Notes: a model not told the origin generated them from the letters alone. Positions 1-9,474 are shown, numbered from the stretch's first letter. The stretch: DNA of 64,000 nt from Desulfoluna sp. (GCF_030145185.1 NZ_JAQYWB010000001.1:96676-160675); one strand, 5' to 3'. A program made the numbers and translations.

Positions 1-1
1 C

Positions 2-814
2 GAAATTGACGGCTTTATCGACCACATTGACACCCAGGGGGAGACCACCCTTGTTACGGTTAAAGGGGAAGGCGAAACCGAGATTTACACGCTTCCCACC
101 GAGAGCCTCCTGGCGGCTGAAGGGGACTATATTTATTATGGCGACCCCATCGGTTCTCAAAAAAAATGGCAGACCGGTCTTCTCATTTACGGCCTCTGGA
201 TCACCTTAAAAGTCAGTTTTCTCGCGATTATTCTGGCCCTTTTTATCGGGATCGTCACCGGCCTCATGCGTATCTCGGACAATCCGGCCTTCAAGTGGGC
301 GGCCATTACCTATATCGAACTGATTCGCGGATCTCCCTTGCTGGTCCAACTGATGATCTGGTATTTTGTCATTGGCACCCTGGTGAACCGACTCCTCATG
401 GACTTAGGGGTCGCAAAGGTCCCCACTCTCTGGTTCGGGATCCTTTCCCTGGCCATCTTTACCGGTGCGTATACGGCAGAAATCGTCCGTGCAGGGGTTC
501 AATCCGTCCACGTGGGCCAGATGGAAGCGGCCCGTTCCCTTGGCATGAGTTACTTCGAGGCCATGCGCAAGGTCATCATGCCCCAGGCCATCAACCGAAT
601 TCTTCCGGCCCTGGCCGGGCAGTTCATCAGTCTCATCAAGGATTCCTCCCTGTTGGGGGTTATCTCCATACGAGAGCTGACCAAAATAACCCGTGAGGTC
701 GTCACCTCATCCCTGCAACCCTTTGAGCTCTGGATCGTCTGTGCGGCCCTTTACCTGGTCCTCACCTTCGGTTTCTCCCTGCTTGTCCAAAGACTTGAAA
801 CGAGAGCGGTGTAA
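2..814 (+). CDS. Polar amino-acid ABC transporter permease, 5' truncated by the window
   Basis: The frame is open from base 2 to the TAA at 812-814, so the start lies outside. The product is the inner-membrane permease of a polar amino-acid uptake ABC transporter (HisM/GlnP type). The first ~55 visible residues are hydrophilic, followed by hydrophobic segments beginning around [20 protein letters not shown]. The cytoplasmic EAA loop that contacts the ATPase is clear ([20 protein letters not shown], followed by [15 protein letters not shown]). The ATPase gene starts two bases after the stop, so the two are co-transcribed. Family membership is firm; substrate specificity cannot be read. The hydrophilic stretch before the first membrane segment suggests an N-terminal extension or extra loop compared with a minimal permease. 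Confidence 0.93.
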   Translation, partial: EIDGFIDHIDTQGETTLVTVKGEGETEIYTLPTESLLAAEGDYIYYGDPIGSQKKWQTGLLIYGLWITLKVSFLAIILALFIGIVTGLMRISDNPAFKWAAITYIELIRGSPLLVQLMIWYFVIGTLVNRLLMDLGVAKVPTLWFGILSLAIFTGAYTAEIVRAGVQSVHVGQMEAARSLGMSYFEAMRKVIMPQAINRILPALAGQFISLIKDSSLLGVISIRELTKITREVVTSSLQPFELWIVCAALYLVLTFGFSLLVQRLETRAV

Positions 815-816
815 TC

Positions 817-1548
817 ATGATACATGCAAAACAGGTTAACAAATTTTTTTACGCTCCCCACAAGATTCACGCCCTCAAAGATGCCTCCCTTGAAGTGGCA
901 CCTGGCGAAGTGGTGGTCATTATCGGTCCCTCTGGCTCTGGAAAGAGTACCTTTCTTCGCTGCCTGAACCGCCTGGAATACGCCGACAGCGGTTCTATCC
1001 AAATCGACGGAGACGATGTGCTCGACCCAAAGGCCGACATCAACACCATTCGAGCCGAGGCGGGTATGGTCTTTCAATCCTTCAACCTCTTCCCTCACAA
1101 AACCGTCTTGGAGAACCTCACCATGGCGCAGATGAGCGTGAGAAAAAGATCCAAAGCCGAAGCGGAAGACAAAGGGATGATGCTGCTTAAAAAGGTCGGG
1201 ATTGAAGACAAATCCAATGTCTATCCCAACCAGTTATCGGGAGGACAGCAGCAGCGTGTGGCCATTGCACGCTCCCTGGCCATGGACCCGAAAGTCATTC
1301 TTTTTGATGAACCCACCAGCGCCCTGGATCCTGAAATGGTGGGTGAAGTTCTGGATGTCATGAAGGCGCTGGCCAAGGAGGGGATGACCATGGTGGTGGT
1401 CACCCATGAGATGGGTTTTGCCCGGGAAGTGGCCGACCGCGTCATCTTCATGGACGACGGATGCGTCATCGAAGAGGGCACCCCGATAGAATTTTTCAAA
1501 AACCCGAAAAATGACCGCACCCGGACCTTTCTGGACCAGATTCTCTAA
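817..1548 (+). CDS. Polar amino-acid ABC transporter ATP-binding protein (GlnQ/HisP type)
   Basis: The 243-residue product is the cytoplasmic ATPase that powers the permease encoded immediately upstream. Walker A is GPSGSGKST (residues 37-45), the ABC signature is [16 protein letters not shown], and Walker B with the catalytic Glu is [14 protein letters not shown], followed by the switch His in [10 protein letters not shown]. Length and motifs are those of the GlnQ/ArtP/HisP family. The ATG at 817 lies 2 bp after the permease stop, with a purine-rich GAGAGCGG stretch inside the permease end as a likely ribosome site. A strong terminator follows, so this is the last gene of its operon. The amino acid transported is not determinable. 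Confidence 0.95.
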   Translation: MIHAKQVNKFFYAPHKIHALKDASLEVAPGEVVVIIGPSGSGKSTFLRCLNRLEYADSGSIQIDGDDVLDPKADINTIRAEAGMVFQSFNLFPHKTVLENLTMAQMSVRKRSKAEAEDKGMMLLKKVGIEDKSNVYPNQLSGGQQQRVAIARSLAMDPKVILFDEPTSALDPEMVGEVLDVMKALAKEGMTMVVVTHEMGFAREVADRVIFMDDGCVIEEGTPIEFFKNPKNDRTRTFLDQIL

Positions 1549-1557
1549 CATAAAAAA

Positions 1558-1587
1558 AGCGAGCCCACGGCGGGCTCGCTTTTTTTG
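1558..1587 (+). terminator. Rho-independent terminator after the ABC transporter operon
   Basis: A perfect 9-bp stem AGCGAGCCC (1558-1566) / GGGCTCGCT (1572-1580) with a 5-nt loop is followed directly by a T-run. It starts 10 bp after the ATPase stop codon. Confidence 0.93.
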
Positions 1588-1701
1588 TTCTCACGAGACC
1601 CCACCCTGATGTCATCAAGAAACCCTGTCCAGCATCGTCACTTTTGAGGTTGTGCCTTCGCCCCCTGTTGATTTAGAATCATTGCAACCGGTACAGCCTC
1701 A

Positions 1702-2913
1702 ATGCATGACAAAGCCACCATGACATCCCATCAAAAGATACGCATCATGAGCCTCTTTATTCTCTTTCTCTTTGTCTCCATAACCGTCTTCCTTTGGTTC
1801 GGAGGCGTTCGGTTCATCAATCAACTGGCCCTGCCTCTGCCCCTTCGGATTGTCCTCTGGGCCAGCCTTCTTTTTGCCCTCTTCTTCTCCCCCCTTCTTT
1901 TTTATCTACAGACACTGGGGCAGAAAGGGCCGTTACTTGATGCCATGGCCTGGGCAGGCTATCTCCTCATGGGGCTCTACTCCATCCTTATCTGTGGCGT
2001 GATAGGCCGCGATCTTCTGCTCGGCTTTGCCGCCCTTCTGTCCAAGGGGACATCAAAGGGCCATGCCGCCATGGACCTGCCTGTGAACCCCTCGCGACGG
2101 GGCCTTCTCATCCACGGAATCAATTGGGGTCTTGCCGGAGCCACGGGCCTTTTGACCGGTTTTGCCCTCAAAGGAGCCCTCACCCCCCCGCAGGTCATCA
2201 CCCTCACCCACCCCACCCCCCACGGCGGACTCAGGGGCCTTCGCATCGTTCAGATCAGCGACATCCACGTCAGCCACACCATCCGCCGTGGCATGGTGGA
2301 ACGCATTGTCACCATGGTATCGTCGCTTGCCCCGGACATCGTTGTCCTTACCGGCGACCTGGTGGATGGCTCGGTCTCCATGTTAAGACATGGCGTCGCC
2401 CCCCTGGCCGGCCTTCACGCCCCCATGGGCAACTATTTTATCACCGGCAACCATGAGTACTACTCCGGGGTCTATCCCTGGCTGGAGGAGATCAAACGCC
2501 TGGGGTTTACGGTTCTCCTCAACAGTCACCAAACCCTTGATTACAAGGGCACCCCCCTGGTACTGGCGGGCGTCACAGATTTTCATGCCGGACGCATCGT
2601 CCCCGAACACGCGTCCAGCCCGAAGCAGGCCCTTGCCGGCGCCCCGGAAGACGCCTACCGCATTCTTCTGGCTCACCAACCCCTCTCCTTTCCTGAAGCA
2701 AAGGCTGAAAACTGCCACCTCACGCTCTCCGGCCACACCCACGGCGGCCAGTACTTCCCCTTCACCTGGATGATTCACCTGGTCCAGCCCTGGGTGGCAG
2801 GACTATACGAAGAGGAGGGGCACCGGCTTTACGTCAACCGAGGCACGGCCTTCTGGGGACCTCCCCTGCGCCTCGGCTCCCCGTCTGAAATTACCCTCCA
2901 CCTTTTTTCATAA
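1702..2913 (+). CDS. Membrane-anchored metallophosphoesterase (YkuE/YaeI-like)
   Basis: The protein is 403 residues. The N-terminal ~160 residues hold about four hydrophobic membrane segments (roughly 15-36, 48-68, 84-106, 137-158). The remainder is a calcineurin-like metallophosphoesterase domain with all metal-binding blocks: D187-I-H189, GDLVD at 218-222, GNHE at 249-252, the ILLAHQP His, and GHTHGG at 344-349. This arrangement is typical of the YkuE/YaeI group of membrane-associated phosphoesterases, some of which act on lipid-linked phosphates; the substrate here is unknown. Start choice is uncertain: 1702 has a poor ribosome site, and in-frame ATGs at 1720 and 1747 are alternatives, the last beginning just before the first membrane helix. 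It stands alone between a terminator and a long gap. Confidence 0.9.
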   Translation: MHDKATMTSHQKIRIMSLFILFLFVSITVFLWFGGVRFINQLALPLPLRIVLWASLLFALFFSPLLFYLQTLGQKGPLLDAMAWAGYLLMGLYSILICGVIGRDLLLGFAALLSKGTSKGHAAMDLPVNPSRRGLLIHGINWGLAGATGLLTGFALKGALTPPQVITLTHPTPHGGLRGLRIVQISDIHVSHTIRRGMVERIVTMVSSLAPDIVVLTGDLVDGSVSMLRHGVAPLAGLHAPMGNYFITGNHEYYSGVYPWLEEIKRLGFTVLLNSHQTLDYKGTPLVLAGVTDFHAGRIVPEHASSPKQALAGAPEDAYRILLAHQPLSFPEAKAENCHLTLSGHTHGGQYFPFTWMIHLVQPWVAGLYEEEGHRLYVNRGTAFWGPPLRLGSPSEITLHLFS

Positions 2914-3417
2914 CAAAAGGAACCTTTCACCATCGAATCTTTGTTCCATCCCCTCATAGCCCCTCCGAAGAGGCCTCACACGGCCACTCACTTTTACCGC
3001 CCCTGCCGGAAGGCTTACCCCTCAAGCCATTGCCATCCGTTCATTTAATGGAACATTTCCAGAATTCACAATAACGGAATCTGGCCATTCCATATGGTAT
3101 AGTGAACGAAAAAGTCTTTTCCCCTTTCGCATCGTTCACTCCACAAGTCTGTCCTGTCCCCACCCGCCTCACCTTTCCGATCCCCCTCAGTCCACGTTTT
3201 TCGCTTGATTCTTCTCGATATTTTCCCCTCGGCATAAAAAGATCAACTTTTTTACTGCCGTTGGAACAGAACTTGAATTACCAAATAGACAACAACTCAG
3301 GTCACCCACCCCCTCTATCGGATGAAAGATCATGGTCACGACGACACCCCTCTTCTCCAACTGCAGAAACGGCCTGAAAACAACGTATTCGCCTGAACAA
3401 GGCATTGGAGAAGCCCC
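2914..3417. other. 504-bp intergenic gap
   Basis: I see no convincing gene here; short frames have no ribosome site or recognisable product. A TATAGT hexamer near 3096-3101 could be a -10 box, but no good -35 element sits 16-18 bp upstream. The promoter and leader of the secreted-protein gene at 3418 probably lie in this gap. Confidence 0.5.
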
Positions 3418-3807
3418 ATGAAAAAGCGCCGCTCAACCCTCATGACCCTGATTGCCGCCGGATCTTTTTTTGCAGCCGGCACTGCCTTTGCCGCCCCCTT
3501 GAATCTGTCGGAATCCACCATGGAAACGATCTCAGGCGAACCCGGCTTGGCCCTGATAGAACGCGGGGAAACCGAATCCCTTGAGCTTCAAGCTGATTCC
3601 AACACCGAAATGAATCGAGAAATCCTGAGACGCAACAGCGCAACAGACTTCCCGGTGGAATCGACAGATAGGGTCCTGGCATACGACCAAACCCTCCAGG
3701 CCGGACAGGCTTCAGGACAAACCGCTCATGACCTCATGAATGAGGCGATCCCAGGTCGCCTGCCCCAATTTTTTATCGATGAAGCACAGCGTGTCGTCAA
3801 CCCATAA
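3418..3807 (+). CDS. Small secreted protein with SGEPG motif, unknown function
   Basis: The 129-residue product starts at ATG 3418 with GGAGAAG about 5 bp upstream. It begins with a classical signal peptide (MKKRRSTLMTLIAAGSFFAA, then GTAFA with predicted cleavage before APLN), so it should be periplasmic or exported. The mature N-terminus, LNLSESTMETISGEPG, resembles the L..x(D/E)L..(V/I)(S/T)GQ.G motif at the mature start of several exported proteins. The rest is acidic and polar with no cysteines and no domain I recognise. The next gene (4011) encodes a similarly sized exported protein with the same motif, so the two are probably related in role. Confidence 0.78.
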   Translation: MKKRRSTLMTLIAAGSFFAAGTAFAAPLNLSESTMETISGEPGLALIERGETESLELQADSNTEMNREILRRNSATDFPVESTDRVLAYDQTLQAGQASGQTAHDLMNEAIPGRLPQFFIDEAQRVVNP

Positions 3808-4010
3808 CACTGATATGCCAAGGTAATTAAAGGATCAAGCTATCCCGCCTGCCGGGTTTCCATGGGCCTCTTGCCGCCACCACCCACTGCGACGGCAACT
3901 CTCCCAACACCCTGGAACACTACCGGTGCGGGTTACATCCGCCCCCCCCCCTGAAAAGGGGGCGGCGGACCGATCAACGCCCTGGTTAATAAACACTGGA
4001 GAATAAAAAA

Positions 4011-4424
4011 ATGAAAAACATTGCCACAAAAATGACACAAGGGCTGATGATGACAAGCCTTCTGATCCTTCTTGCCACTCCCGGTTATGCAGGGCTGACG
4101 AAACTTACCCCCCAGGAGTTAAAAGGGGTCACCGGCCAAAGCGGAATTCAAACCCTGGTGATGGACCACTTAACGGAAGATCAGAAACAGGATGAAGAGA
4201 AAAACAACCGCGAGATTCAAGCCCTCATCGCGCTGAACAAACATGTTCCGCATGAGTTGAGAAGGGATATCCAGGCCCTGCAGATCACGATCAACGACAG
4301 CACCCGCATCGTCCGAGAATTCGGCACCATACAGCAAGGGATCCTTGCGGTCCCCATGGCCGTCACCACCATCATCAGCTTGCCTTCCGTCGGCCTGGGC
4401 GGAGGGGGAGGGTTCTTCTTCTAA
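4011..4424 (+). CDS. Small secreted protein with TGQSG motif, unknown function
   Basis: The 137-residue product starts at ATG 4011 with a CTGGAG ribosome site 9 bp upstream. It has a signal peptide ending TPGYA, then mature sequence GLTKLTPQELKGVTGQSGIQ. This matches the L(T/S)..EL..V(T/S)GQ.G(I/V) motif seen just after the signal peptide in a group of exported Gram-negative proteins. A charged helical middle (DEEKNNREIQALIALNKHVP) is followed by a hydrophobic stretch (ILAVPMAVTTIISLPSVGLG) and a glycine-rich end (GGGGGFFF). It could be periplasmic, outer-membrane-associated or surface-exposed. It lies 203 bp after its motif-sharing neighbour and is followed by a terminator. Confidence 0.8.
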   Translation: MKNIATKMTQGLMMTSLLILLATPGYAGLTKLTPQELKGVTGQSGIQTLVMDHLTEDQKQDEEKNNREIQALIALNKHVPHELRRDIQALQITINDSTRIVREFGTIQQGILAVPMAVTTIISLPSVGLGGGGGFFF

Positions 4425-4460
4425 CCCGCCTGCCACACAAAACAAACTGGCATAAAACGC

Positions 4461-4500
4461 AAAACGGCCGACGTGAAAAACACGCCGGCCGTTTTATAAT
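4461..4500. terminator. Bidirectional terminator between convergent genes
   Basis: AAAACGGCCG (4461-4470) pairs with CGGCCGTTTT (4486-4495), with an inner CGTG/CACG stem around an A-rich loop and one mismatch between them. A/T tracts flank both sides, so it can serve the secreted-protein gene on the left and the helicase gene converging from the right. Confidence 0.88.
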
Positions 4501-4535
4501 CATTTAAGATCCCTGCCATCACGCAAGGGGCGAAA

Positions 4536-6248
4536 TCAGGACGCTTTGCGTCCTGTAAATCGTCGTCCGCCGCGATTCACCTTTCGTCCATCCCGCATGG
4601 ATGAGTCTCCCCCACCCTGCATCTCCACAAACAGACGTTGTCCATCAAGGGTCGCCCCTTTCATGGCGTGAAACACGTGCCTGGCCAGGCCACCATCCAC
4701 CTCAAAATAAGAGGCGTCTTTTCCGATATCGATACGCCCGATCTGACGGGAAGAGATACCGGCCCGATCGCACACAAGACGAATGACCGCCCCCTGATTG
4801 ATTCGGTTATTAATGCCCTTATTAAAGGTGATACGCTGCATCCCGGACGTACGATGATCAGCAAAGGGCTTCGAGCCTCTGTCTCGTTCGGGTCGCGGCT
4901 GACGTCGGGGCTGTGCACCGCGATCGTTGATGTCTTCCGCCCCTTTATAAGAGGCAGCCACGCTATTGAATCGCTCAGCCACAATCTGGTTGATGAGCTC
5001 CTCTTTTGACAACGCTTCGAAGGCTTCATACACCGAAGGGAGATACTCCCCAATGGCATCGTGATCCACGTCCACAGCCTTAAGTTTTTCAACCATGTTG
5101 TCCAACTTCAGTTTGCAGATCACGCTGCCTTCCGGCACTCTGCACGCCGTAAAACGAATCCCGCATTTTGCTGCCACAAGACCCAGCTTACGATTGTCCC
5201 GCCAGTTCATGATAACAAGAGACTTCCCGGAACGTCCGGCACGAGCCGTTCGGCCACTGCGGTGGGTGTAGGCAGCGACCTCATCGGGGAGGCCATAATG
5301 AATCACATGAGAAATGCCTTCCACGTCAATCCCGCGTGCGGCGACATCCGTTGCAACCAATAGTTTCAGGCGACGGTTTCTAAACCGTTGCATCACCACA
5401 TCGCGCTGTTGCTGAGACAACTCGCCATGGAGGGCATCCGCGTCATATCCCGCTTCAAGAAGCGAGTCAGCCACCTGCCGGGTTTCATGACGGGTGCGGC
5501 AGAACACCAACCCATAAAGGTCTGGAGAGGCATCAATGATTCGCTTCAGGGCCACAAGCTGAGACCCGGGACGCACCACGTAATTCTCATGGTCAATGCG
5601 CGCTGATGTGCTGTTTTTCTTTCCGACCGTAATTTCCACCGGGCTGGACATGAAACCTCGTGCAATGGCCGCCACACCCTTGGGCATGGTCGCTGAAAAC
5701 AGCCATGTGGAAGAGGAATCAGGGGTATCTTTAAGAATGTCGTCGATGGCCTCTTTAAAGCCCATGTTCAACATCTCATCCGCCTCATCAAGCACCACGT
5801 TGGTGACACCGGAAAGATCCACAACCCCACGCCCCATAAGATCCAAAAGACGGCCCGGAGTCGCTACAATAATCTGCGAGCCCCGTTTAACCTGTCGGAT
5901 TTGAAGGGCAATGGACGACCCTCCATAAATTGAAGCAATCTGAAGTGCAGAAATTTTAGATCCGTAGGAAACGAAATCTCGAGAAATCTGAATGCAAAGC
6001 TCTCGGGTGGGACAAAGAACCACGGCCTGAATGCTTCGTTGGGCGGTTTCAATTCGGTTGATCAAAGGAAGACCAAAAGCGGCCGTTTTTCCCGTTCCGG
6101 TCTGAGCCAGGGCCACGAGGTCACCCGTGGTACCGCGAAGTGCGGCAAGGGCTTTCTCCTGAACTGGGGTAGGCTCGGTAAATCCCAAGGCTGCGACAGC
6201 CTCAACCAACTCTTGACGTAATCCAAACTCTTCAAAACAAAGACTCAT
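4536..6248 (-). CDS. deaD: ATP-dependent DEAD-box RNA helicase, DeaD/CsdA type
   Basis: The 570-residue cytoplasmic helicase unwinds RNA duplexes in ribosome assembly and mRNA turnover, often under cold stress. All core motifs are present: Q motif GFTEPTPVQ (22-30), AQTGTGKT (48-55), PTREL, TPGRLLD, DEAD (154-157), SAT (185-187), ARGID and HRSGRTAR (329-336). After the two RecA folds comes an extension ending in a DbpA/CsdA-type RNA-binding fold (about 475-545, including RLVCDRAGISSRQIGRIDI) and a basic Arg/Gly tail. That layout points to DeaD/CsdA rather than RhlE or SrmB. The start ATG at 6248 has AGAGAG upstream. Transcription is leftward, ending at the shared hairpin. Confidence 0.93.
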   Translation of the reverse strand: MSLCFEEFGLRQELVEAVAALGFTEPTPVQEKALAALRGTTGDLVALAQTGTGKTAAFGLPLINRIETAQRSIQAVVLCPTRELCIQISRDFVSYGSKISALQIASIYGGSSIALQIRQVKRGSQIIVATPGRLLDLMGRGVVDLSGVTNVVLDEADEMLNMGFKEAIDDILKDTPDSSSTWLFSATMPKGVAAIARGFMSSPVEITVGKKNSTSARIDHENYVVRPGSQLVALKRIIDASPDLYGLVFCRTRHETRQVADSLLEAGYDADALHGELSQQQRDVVMQRFRNRRLKLLVATDVAARGIDVEGISHVIHYGLPDEVAAYTHRSGRTARAGRSGKSLVIMNWRDNRKLGLVAAKCGIRFTACRVPEGSVICKLKLDNMVEKLKAVDVDHDAIGEYLPSVYEAFEALSKEELINQIVAERFNSVAASYKGAEDINDRGAQPRRQPRPERDRGSKPFADHRTSGMQRITFNKGINNRINQGAVIRLVCDRAGISSRQIGRIDIGKDASYFEVDGGLARHVFHAMKGATLDGQRLFVEMQGGGDSSMRDGRKVNRGGRRFTGRKAS

Positions 6249-6566
6249 TATATTCGTTCACTCTCTTTCATCACGCAGGGCGTGGTGGTGGTTGTCGCAA
6301 ACCGTCACCGAATCCACTGATATCCTCCCTTCTCATGCCGGCACCGCAGTGCAACGCAAGGCATAAGAGATATCAAACCCAGGACGTGTCGCGAACGTTT
6401 TTAAAAGCCTCCGTAAAGGCAGTGGGTGCCGAGAGAAAATCCCGGCACATGGGGCATACAAAAAGGGCGGTACACAGGCTCGGTTGAGCCAGGTTAGTCG
6501 CCCGGTACCTTTATTATATCTCAAGCCCGTCAGGGCTTCGTCGAATACGGGTATGTCGGGGTAAGA
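6249..6566. other. 318-bp gap upstream of the helicase gene
   Basis: No gene seen. A TATAAT hexamer on the minus strand (complement of 6513-6518) could be a -10 box for a long helicase leader, but I see no matching -35. A short AAGCCC/GGGCTT hairpin (6523-6538) lies just upstream of it and has no T-run, so it is not a clear terminator for the YkgJ gene. Confidence 0.45.
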
Positions 6567-7211
6567 TTACACCGCTTTTTCTTTTAAAGGCGGTTGAATG
6601 AAAAGAAGATTCATTGCCTCAGGAAGCGACAAAACGCCCCCAGCAGGCCAGGGTCGTATCTTTACCAATTCATCACGAACCACTCCAAGAACATAATTTC
6701 TGTATGGCGTGTTGTCAATCTCAGCACCGGACTCTCGTGCCACGAAAGCCGTACGACACTGTTCACGATCAATCGCATGCCAAGCCCTGCACACCAAGGG
6801 CCTTGCCGGATATACCCGGCAGACATTCTCGTGCAGAAAAATACAGGGTGTCTGATCCCAAACCGCAACGCGTTCATCCAGAGAGGATCCACACGTAAGG
6901 GCAAGGTTATGATCCATTCGGATCCTGATCTCCGCGAAATCACCGGCCGGAAGGTTCTCTTCCATCCACGCGATAAGAAACTCGGACTCGGGCTTTGAAA
7001 CCGGAACCTGGGCATGGCAACACCAACCGCACCCTTTCTGACAGGCAGCCAGTCCCTCAAGACCCTGGCTCGATTCCACTTTCCGGACCATGTATTCGCC
7101 CATATCGCAAGCCGTCAAGGCAAGCTGACAACCTATTTCCTCTGGCGGACACCACTCAAGAACACGCGCCAACGTAACGCGGACCAGATCGTCCCACGCA
7201 CTCTCTGCCAT
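6567..7211 (-). CDS. YkgJ-family cysteine-cluster protein
   Basis: The protein is 214 residues. It carries the YkgJ pattern CQKGCGWCC (Cys 57, 61, 64, 65) followed by C123, C131, C141 and C152 (CIFLHENVCRVYPARPLVC). This is typical of the putative zinc- or iron-chelating family whose biochemical role is unproven. I prefer the ATG at 7211: an AAGG (complement of 7219-7222) sits 7 nt upstream of it, whereas the in-frame TTG six bases earlier would lie almost on top of that site. There is no signal peptide, so it is probably cytoplasmic. No close operon partner is visible. Confidence 0.88.
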   Translation of the reverse strand: MAESAWDDLVRVTLARVLEWCPPEEIGCQLALTACDMGEYMVRKVESSQGLEGLAACQKGCGWCCHAQVPVSKPESEFLIAWMEENLPAGDFAEIRIRMDHNLALTCGSSLDERVAVWDQTPCIFLHENVCRVYPARPLVCRAWHAIDREQCRTAFVARESGAEIDNTPYRNYVLGVVRDELVKIRPWPAGGVLSLPEAMNLLFIQPPLKEKAV

Positions 7212-7628
7212 GGCCAAACCTTATGAAAAAAGGTAAACCTGGCTAAAGGGGCAAACAACGCCATGTTGGTTCCATCTTGAGAAGGGCTTTATAAAACGGC
7301 GGGGACGTTTTGAAATTAAGATCGCCTCGATATAAGACATCTCCAAAAGGAGTCAGGTACGGCGTGGAGCATCGTTCATTCACGCCTGAATGTCAACTTA
7401 ATTCTGATCATTTAAAAAAGGTACGGCCGAGAGAGGCGGTCCTCCCATGATGAGGGGTGGGCCAAAGAGACTGATGCATTTTCAGGTAGATTCAGGATGT
7501 TATTTATGATATTTATTGGGTCGTTTGGCAAAAAGCATCCGGCAACCCCGGCTGTGATCGACGGGCACAACAAAATTATTTATGACGTCCTGTGCTTGTC
7601 CCGTTTTTTTTTGAAGGAGTAGGATTGC
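7212..7628. other. 417-bp divergent intergenic region
   Basis: The YkgJ gene (left) and the lipoprotein gene (right) are transcribed away from this region, so both promoters should be here. A possible rightward promoter is TTTTGA (7309-7314) with TATAAG (7331-7336), but the -35 is poor. Nothing else stands out. Confidence 0.4.
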
Positions 7629-8096
7629 ATGAACTTAAATAAGGTGTCGCTCTGTATGGTGACCGCTTTAACGATTTTTCTCACGTCCTGTGGCGGAGCC
7701 GCCATGAAATCTGGCCTCGTCCCCACCCCAAGCAATAACGAACCGAGTCACCTTTCACAGATGGACACAGCGGGTGTTCGGGAACAGATGCCCGAACGAA
7801 TTTACGAAAAAGAGGGTTGGAAACTGGTGGTTTACATCACCAATAAAGGAACCCGAAGTCAGGGAATCCACGGAGACCTTTACCACAACACCCAAAAGGT
7901 GACCGGTAAAAGGGGCCAAATGCTGACGACCCCCCTTGGCGAGGTCTACTACCACGGCTCTGAAATGGAGAGAGCCCACCTCTGGGACACCACCGGATGG
8001 ACCCTTACCGGGAAATCGGGTTTTTTCAATCTCCCCCCCTCCGAGTCCAGTGACAAAAACGAAACGCGTCAACCCATTGAATATGGAATCGGCTGA
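7629..8096 (+). CDS. Small predicted lipoprotein, unknown function
   Basis: The 155-residue product has a lipoprotein signal peptide ending in lipobox LTSC (Cys 21), so it should be lipidated and anchored in the cell envelope. The start is ATG 7629 with a strong AAGGAG site 10 nt upstream. After a Ser/Pro-rich linker, the C-terminal two thirds look like a compact beta-rich domain (WKLVVYITNKGTRSQGIHGD, then LYHNTQKVTG and GEVYYHGSEMERAHLWD). I do not recognise the family. It is a single-gene unit closed by a terminator. Confidence 0.8.
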   Translation: MNLNKVSLCMVTALTIFLTSCGGAAMKSGLVPTPSNNEPSHLSQMDTAGVREQMPERIYEKEGWKLVVYITNKGTRSQGIHGDLYHNTQKVTGKRGQMLTTPLGEVYYHGSEMERAHLWDTTGWTLTGKSGFFNLPPSESSDKNETRQPIEYGIG

Positions 8097-8150
8097 AACG
8101 CTCAGCCGTGAAGCCCCCTTCTGTCACTCTCCTTCTGCGATACCCATCAC

Positions 8151-8188
8151 AGGCCGTCACGGCAACCGCCATGACGGCCTTCTTTTTT
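8151..8188 (+). terminator. Rho-independent terminator after the lipoprotein gene
   Basis: A perfect 9-bp stem AGGCCGTCA (8151-8159) / TGACGGCCT (8172-8180), with a further GGC/GCC pairing in the loop, is followed by TCTTTTTT. Confidence 0.92.
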
Positions 8189-8226
8189 GAGAACGCATCA
8201 ATCCACCCTTTTATCGGTCATCCGAT

Positions 8227-9474
8227 TCAGGCCGCCTCATACTTCTGCATCCGCTTTAACACCCGATACAGGTAATCCCGGGTCTCCTTGTGGGGAAGCT
8301 TGAGACGCAGGACCTTATAAACCTTTTCGGGCGGCATGGCATTGATTGTCCGTGCCGCTTTTCTAATGTTCGTGGTCCCGTTAAAAGCCCTCGCCACATT
8401 CCCAGCGCCGGTATTATACGCTGCAATGACACAGTAGAGACGACTTTCCGGGTTCTTGATAGACGACAGGTACCGATCGTTCAGAATATAAAGGTAGGCC
8501 ACCCCCATGGCAATGTTGTTCTTTCCGTTGTAGAGATACGACGGAGAAAGAACCACATCCTTTCCCAGAACCACCTTGGAGGCATCCCGCCCCGCACTCT
8601 TGGGGACAATCTGCATCAGGCCGTACGCCGGGACATAAGAACGTGCCATGGGATTGAAAGCACTCTCCGTCTCCATAACAGCGAAAACCAAAGCCGGATC
8701 CACCCCACGCCTGCCAGCCTCTTTCTTCACCGCAGGAAGATAGGCTTTTGCCTTGACGGCAGCCCCTGTTTTCGGGATTTTCACCTCAAGGGACACCACG
8801 TCTGCGTTGGCTTCTTTAGGTGCATCCTGCTTTCCCGTGGTCGCCTTCTCCAACAGGACAACGAGGGCTGCGTCAATCTCTTTAAGGGATGGGAGCGGTT
8901 TTCCCGTAACCATATCAGCCACAAGGGGCTTCTTCCCCACCTCTGCGGTCTGCAAATGCGAGGGTTCCACCTTCTCTGCCAGCTGCTTTTCTACCCCTGT
9001 GGTAAACTGATCGGCCTTATAAGCCCCTTGGGTACTCTGCAGGACCAAGTCCTTCAAATGGTCTTTCAGGACAACAGCCGGATCGTCTCCTGTCTTGGGA
9101 ACCACAGCACTGACCGTGATGGTCCCCTTGGCGTAATCCACAACCTTCTTCACCTTATAATCAGAGGAATACGCCACATACTTCTTCATCGTGGAGACCT
9201 CCGGCCGATTCCAGACCTTCAGGATGTCACCCCGGTACTTCTGAAACTCCTCATTGATAATCGTCTTGTACGCATTAAATTCTTTATCAACCTGGGACTT
9301 GTAGCTTTCAAAATTGACATCATTTTTTTTAAATGCATCAAACTCATTCTGCATATCCGCATAGTCATCGGACCACGCCGGAACGGCAGACACAAGAAAC
9401 CCCATAAAACAGAGCCAGCCAACCGCAATCTTCAGCCCGTTTTTATACCCACTATTTATTTTGAAACCACCCAT
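8227..9474 (-). CDS. mltC: MltC-like membrane-bound lytic murein transglycosylase
   Basis: The product cleaves the glycan strands of peptidoglycan in the periplasm. Its C-terminal half is an SLT lysozyme-like domain with the catalytic Glu in METESAFNPMARS (about residue 270), then YGLMQIVPKSAG and AYNTGAGNVARAF. The N-terminal half resembles the MltC-specific domain (FQKYRGDILKVWNRPE, then YAKGTITVSAV), which is why I name it MltC rather than generic Slt. The 415-residue protein has a signal peptide ending near AWS (35) but no lipobox, unlike E. coli MltC. I chose ATG 9474 because GAGGAG (complement of 9483-9488) sits 8 nt upstream; an earlier in-frame start at 9507 lacks this. It overlaps the preceding gene by 19 bp, so it is translationally coupled. 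Confidence 0.92.
   Translation of the reverse strand: MGGFKINSGYKNGLKIAVGWLCFMGFLVSAVPAWSDDYADMQNEFDAFKKNDVNFESYKSQVDKEFNAYKTIINEEFQKYRGDILKVWNRPEVSTMKKYVAYSSDYKVKKVVDYAKGTITVSAVVPKTGDDPAVVLKDHLKDLVLQSTQGAYKADQFTTGVEKQLAEKVEPSHLQTAEVGKKPLVADMVTGKPLPSLKEIDAALVVLLEKATTGKQDAPKEANADVVSLEVKIPKTGAAVKAKAYLPAVKKEAGRRGVDPALVFAVMETESAFNPMARSYVPAYGLMQIVPKSAGRDASKVVLGKDVVLSPSYLYNGKNNIAMGVAYLYILNDRYLSSIKNPESRLYCVIAAYNTGAGNVARAFNGTTNIRKAARTINAMPPEKVYKVLRLKLPHKETRDYLYRVLKRMQKYEAA

Noticed and set aside
3102..3377. 91-codon open frame in the 2914-3417 gap
   Set aside because: No ribosome site, no signal or domain, Pro/Ser-rich translation typical of non-coding sequence.
3939..3965. GC-rich hairpin CCGCCCCC/GGGGGCGG as a terminator
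   Set aside because: It has no T-run and lies just before the ribosome site of the gene at 4011. It may be a leader structure, but the evidence is too thin.
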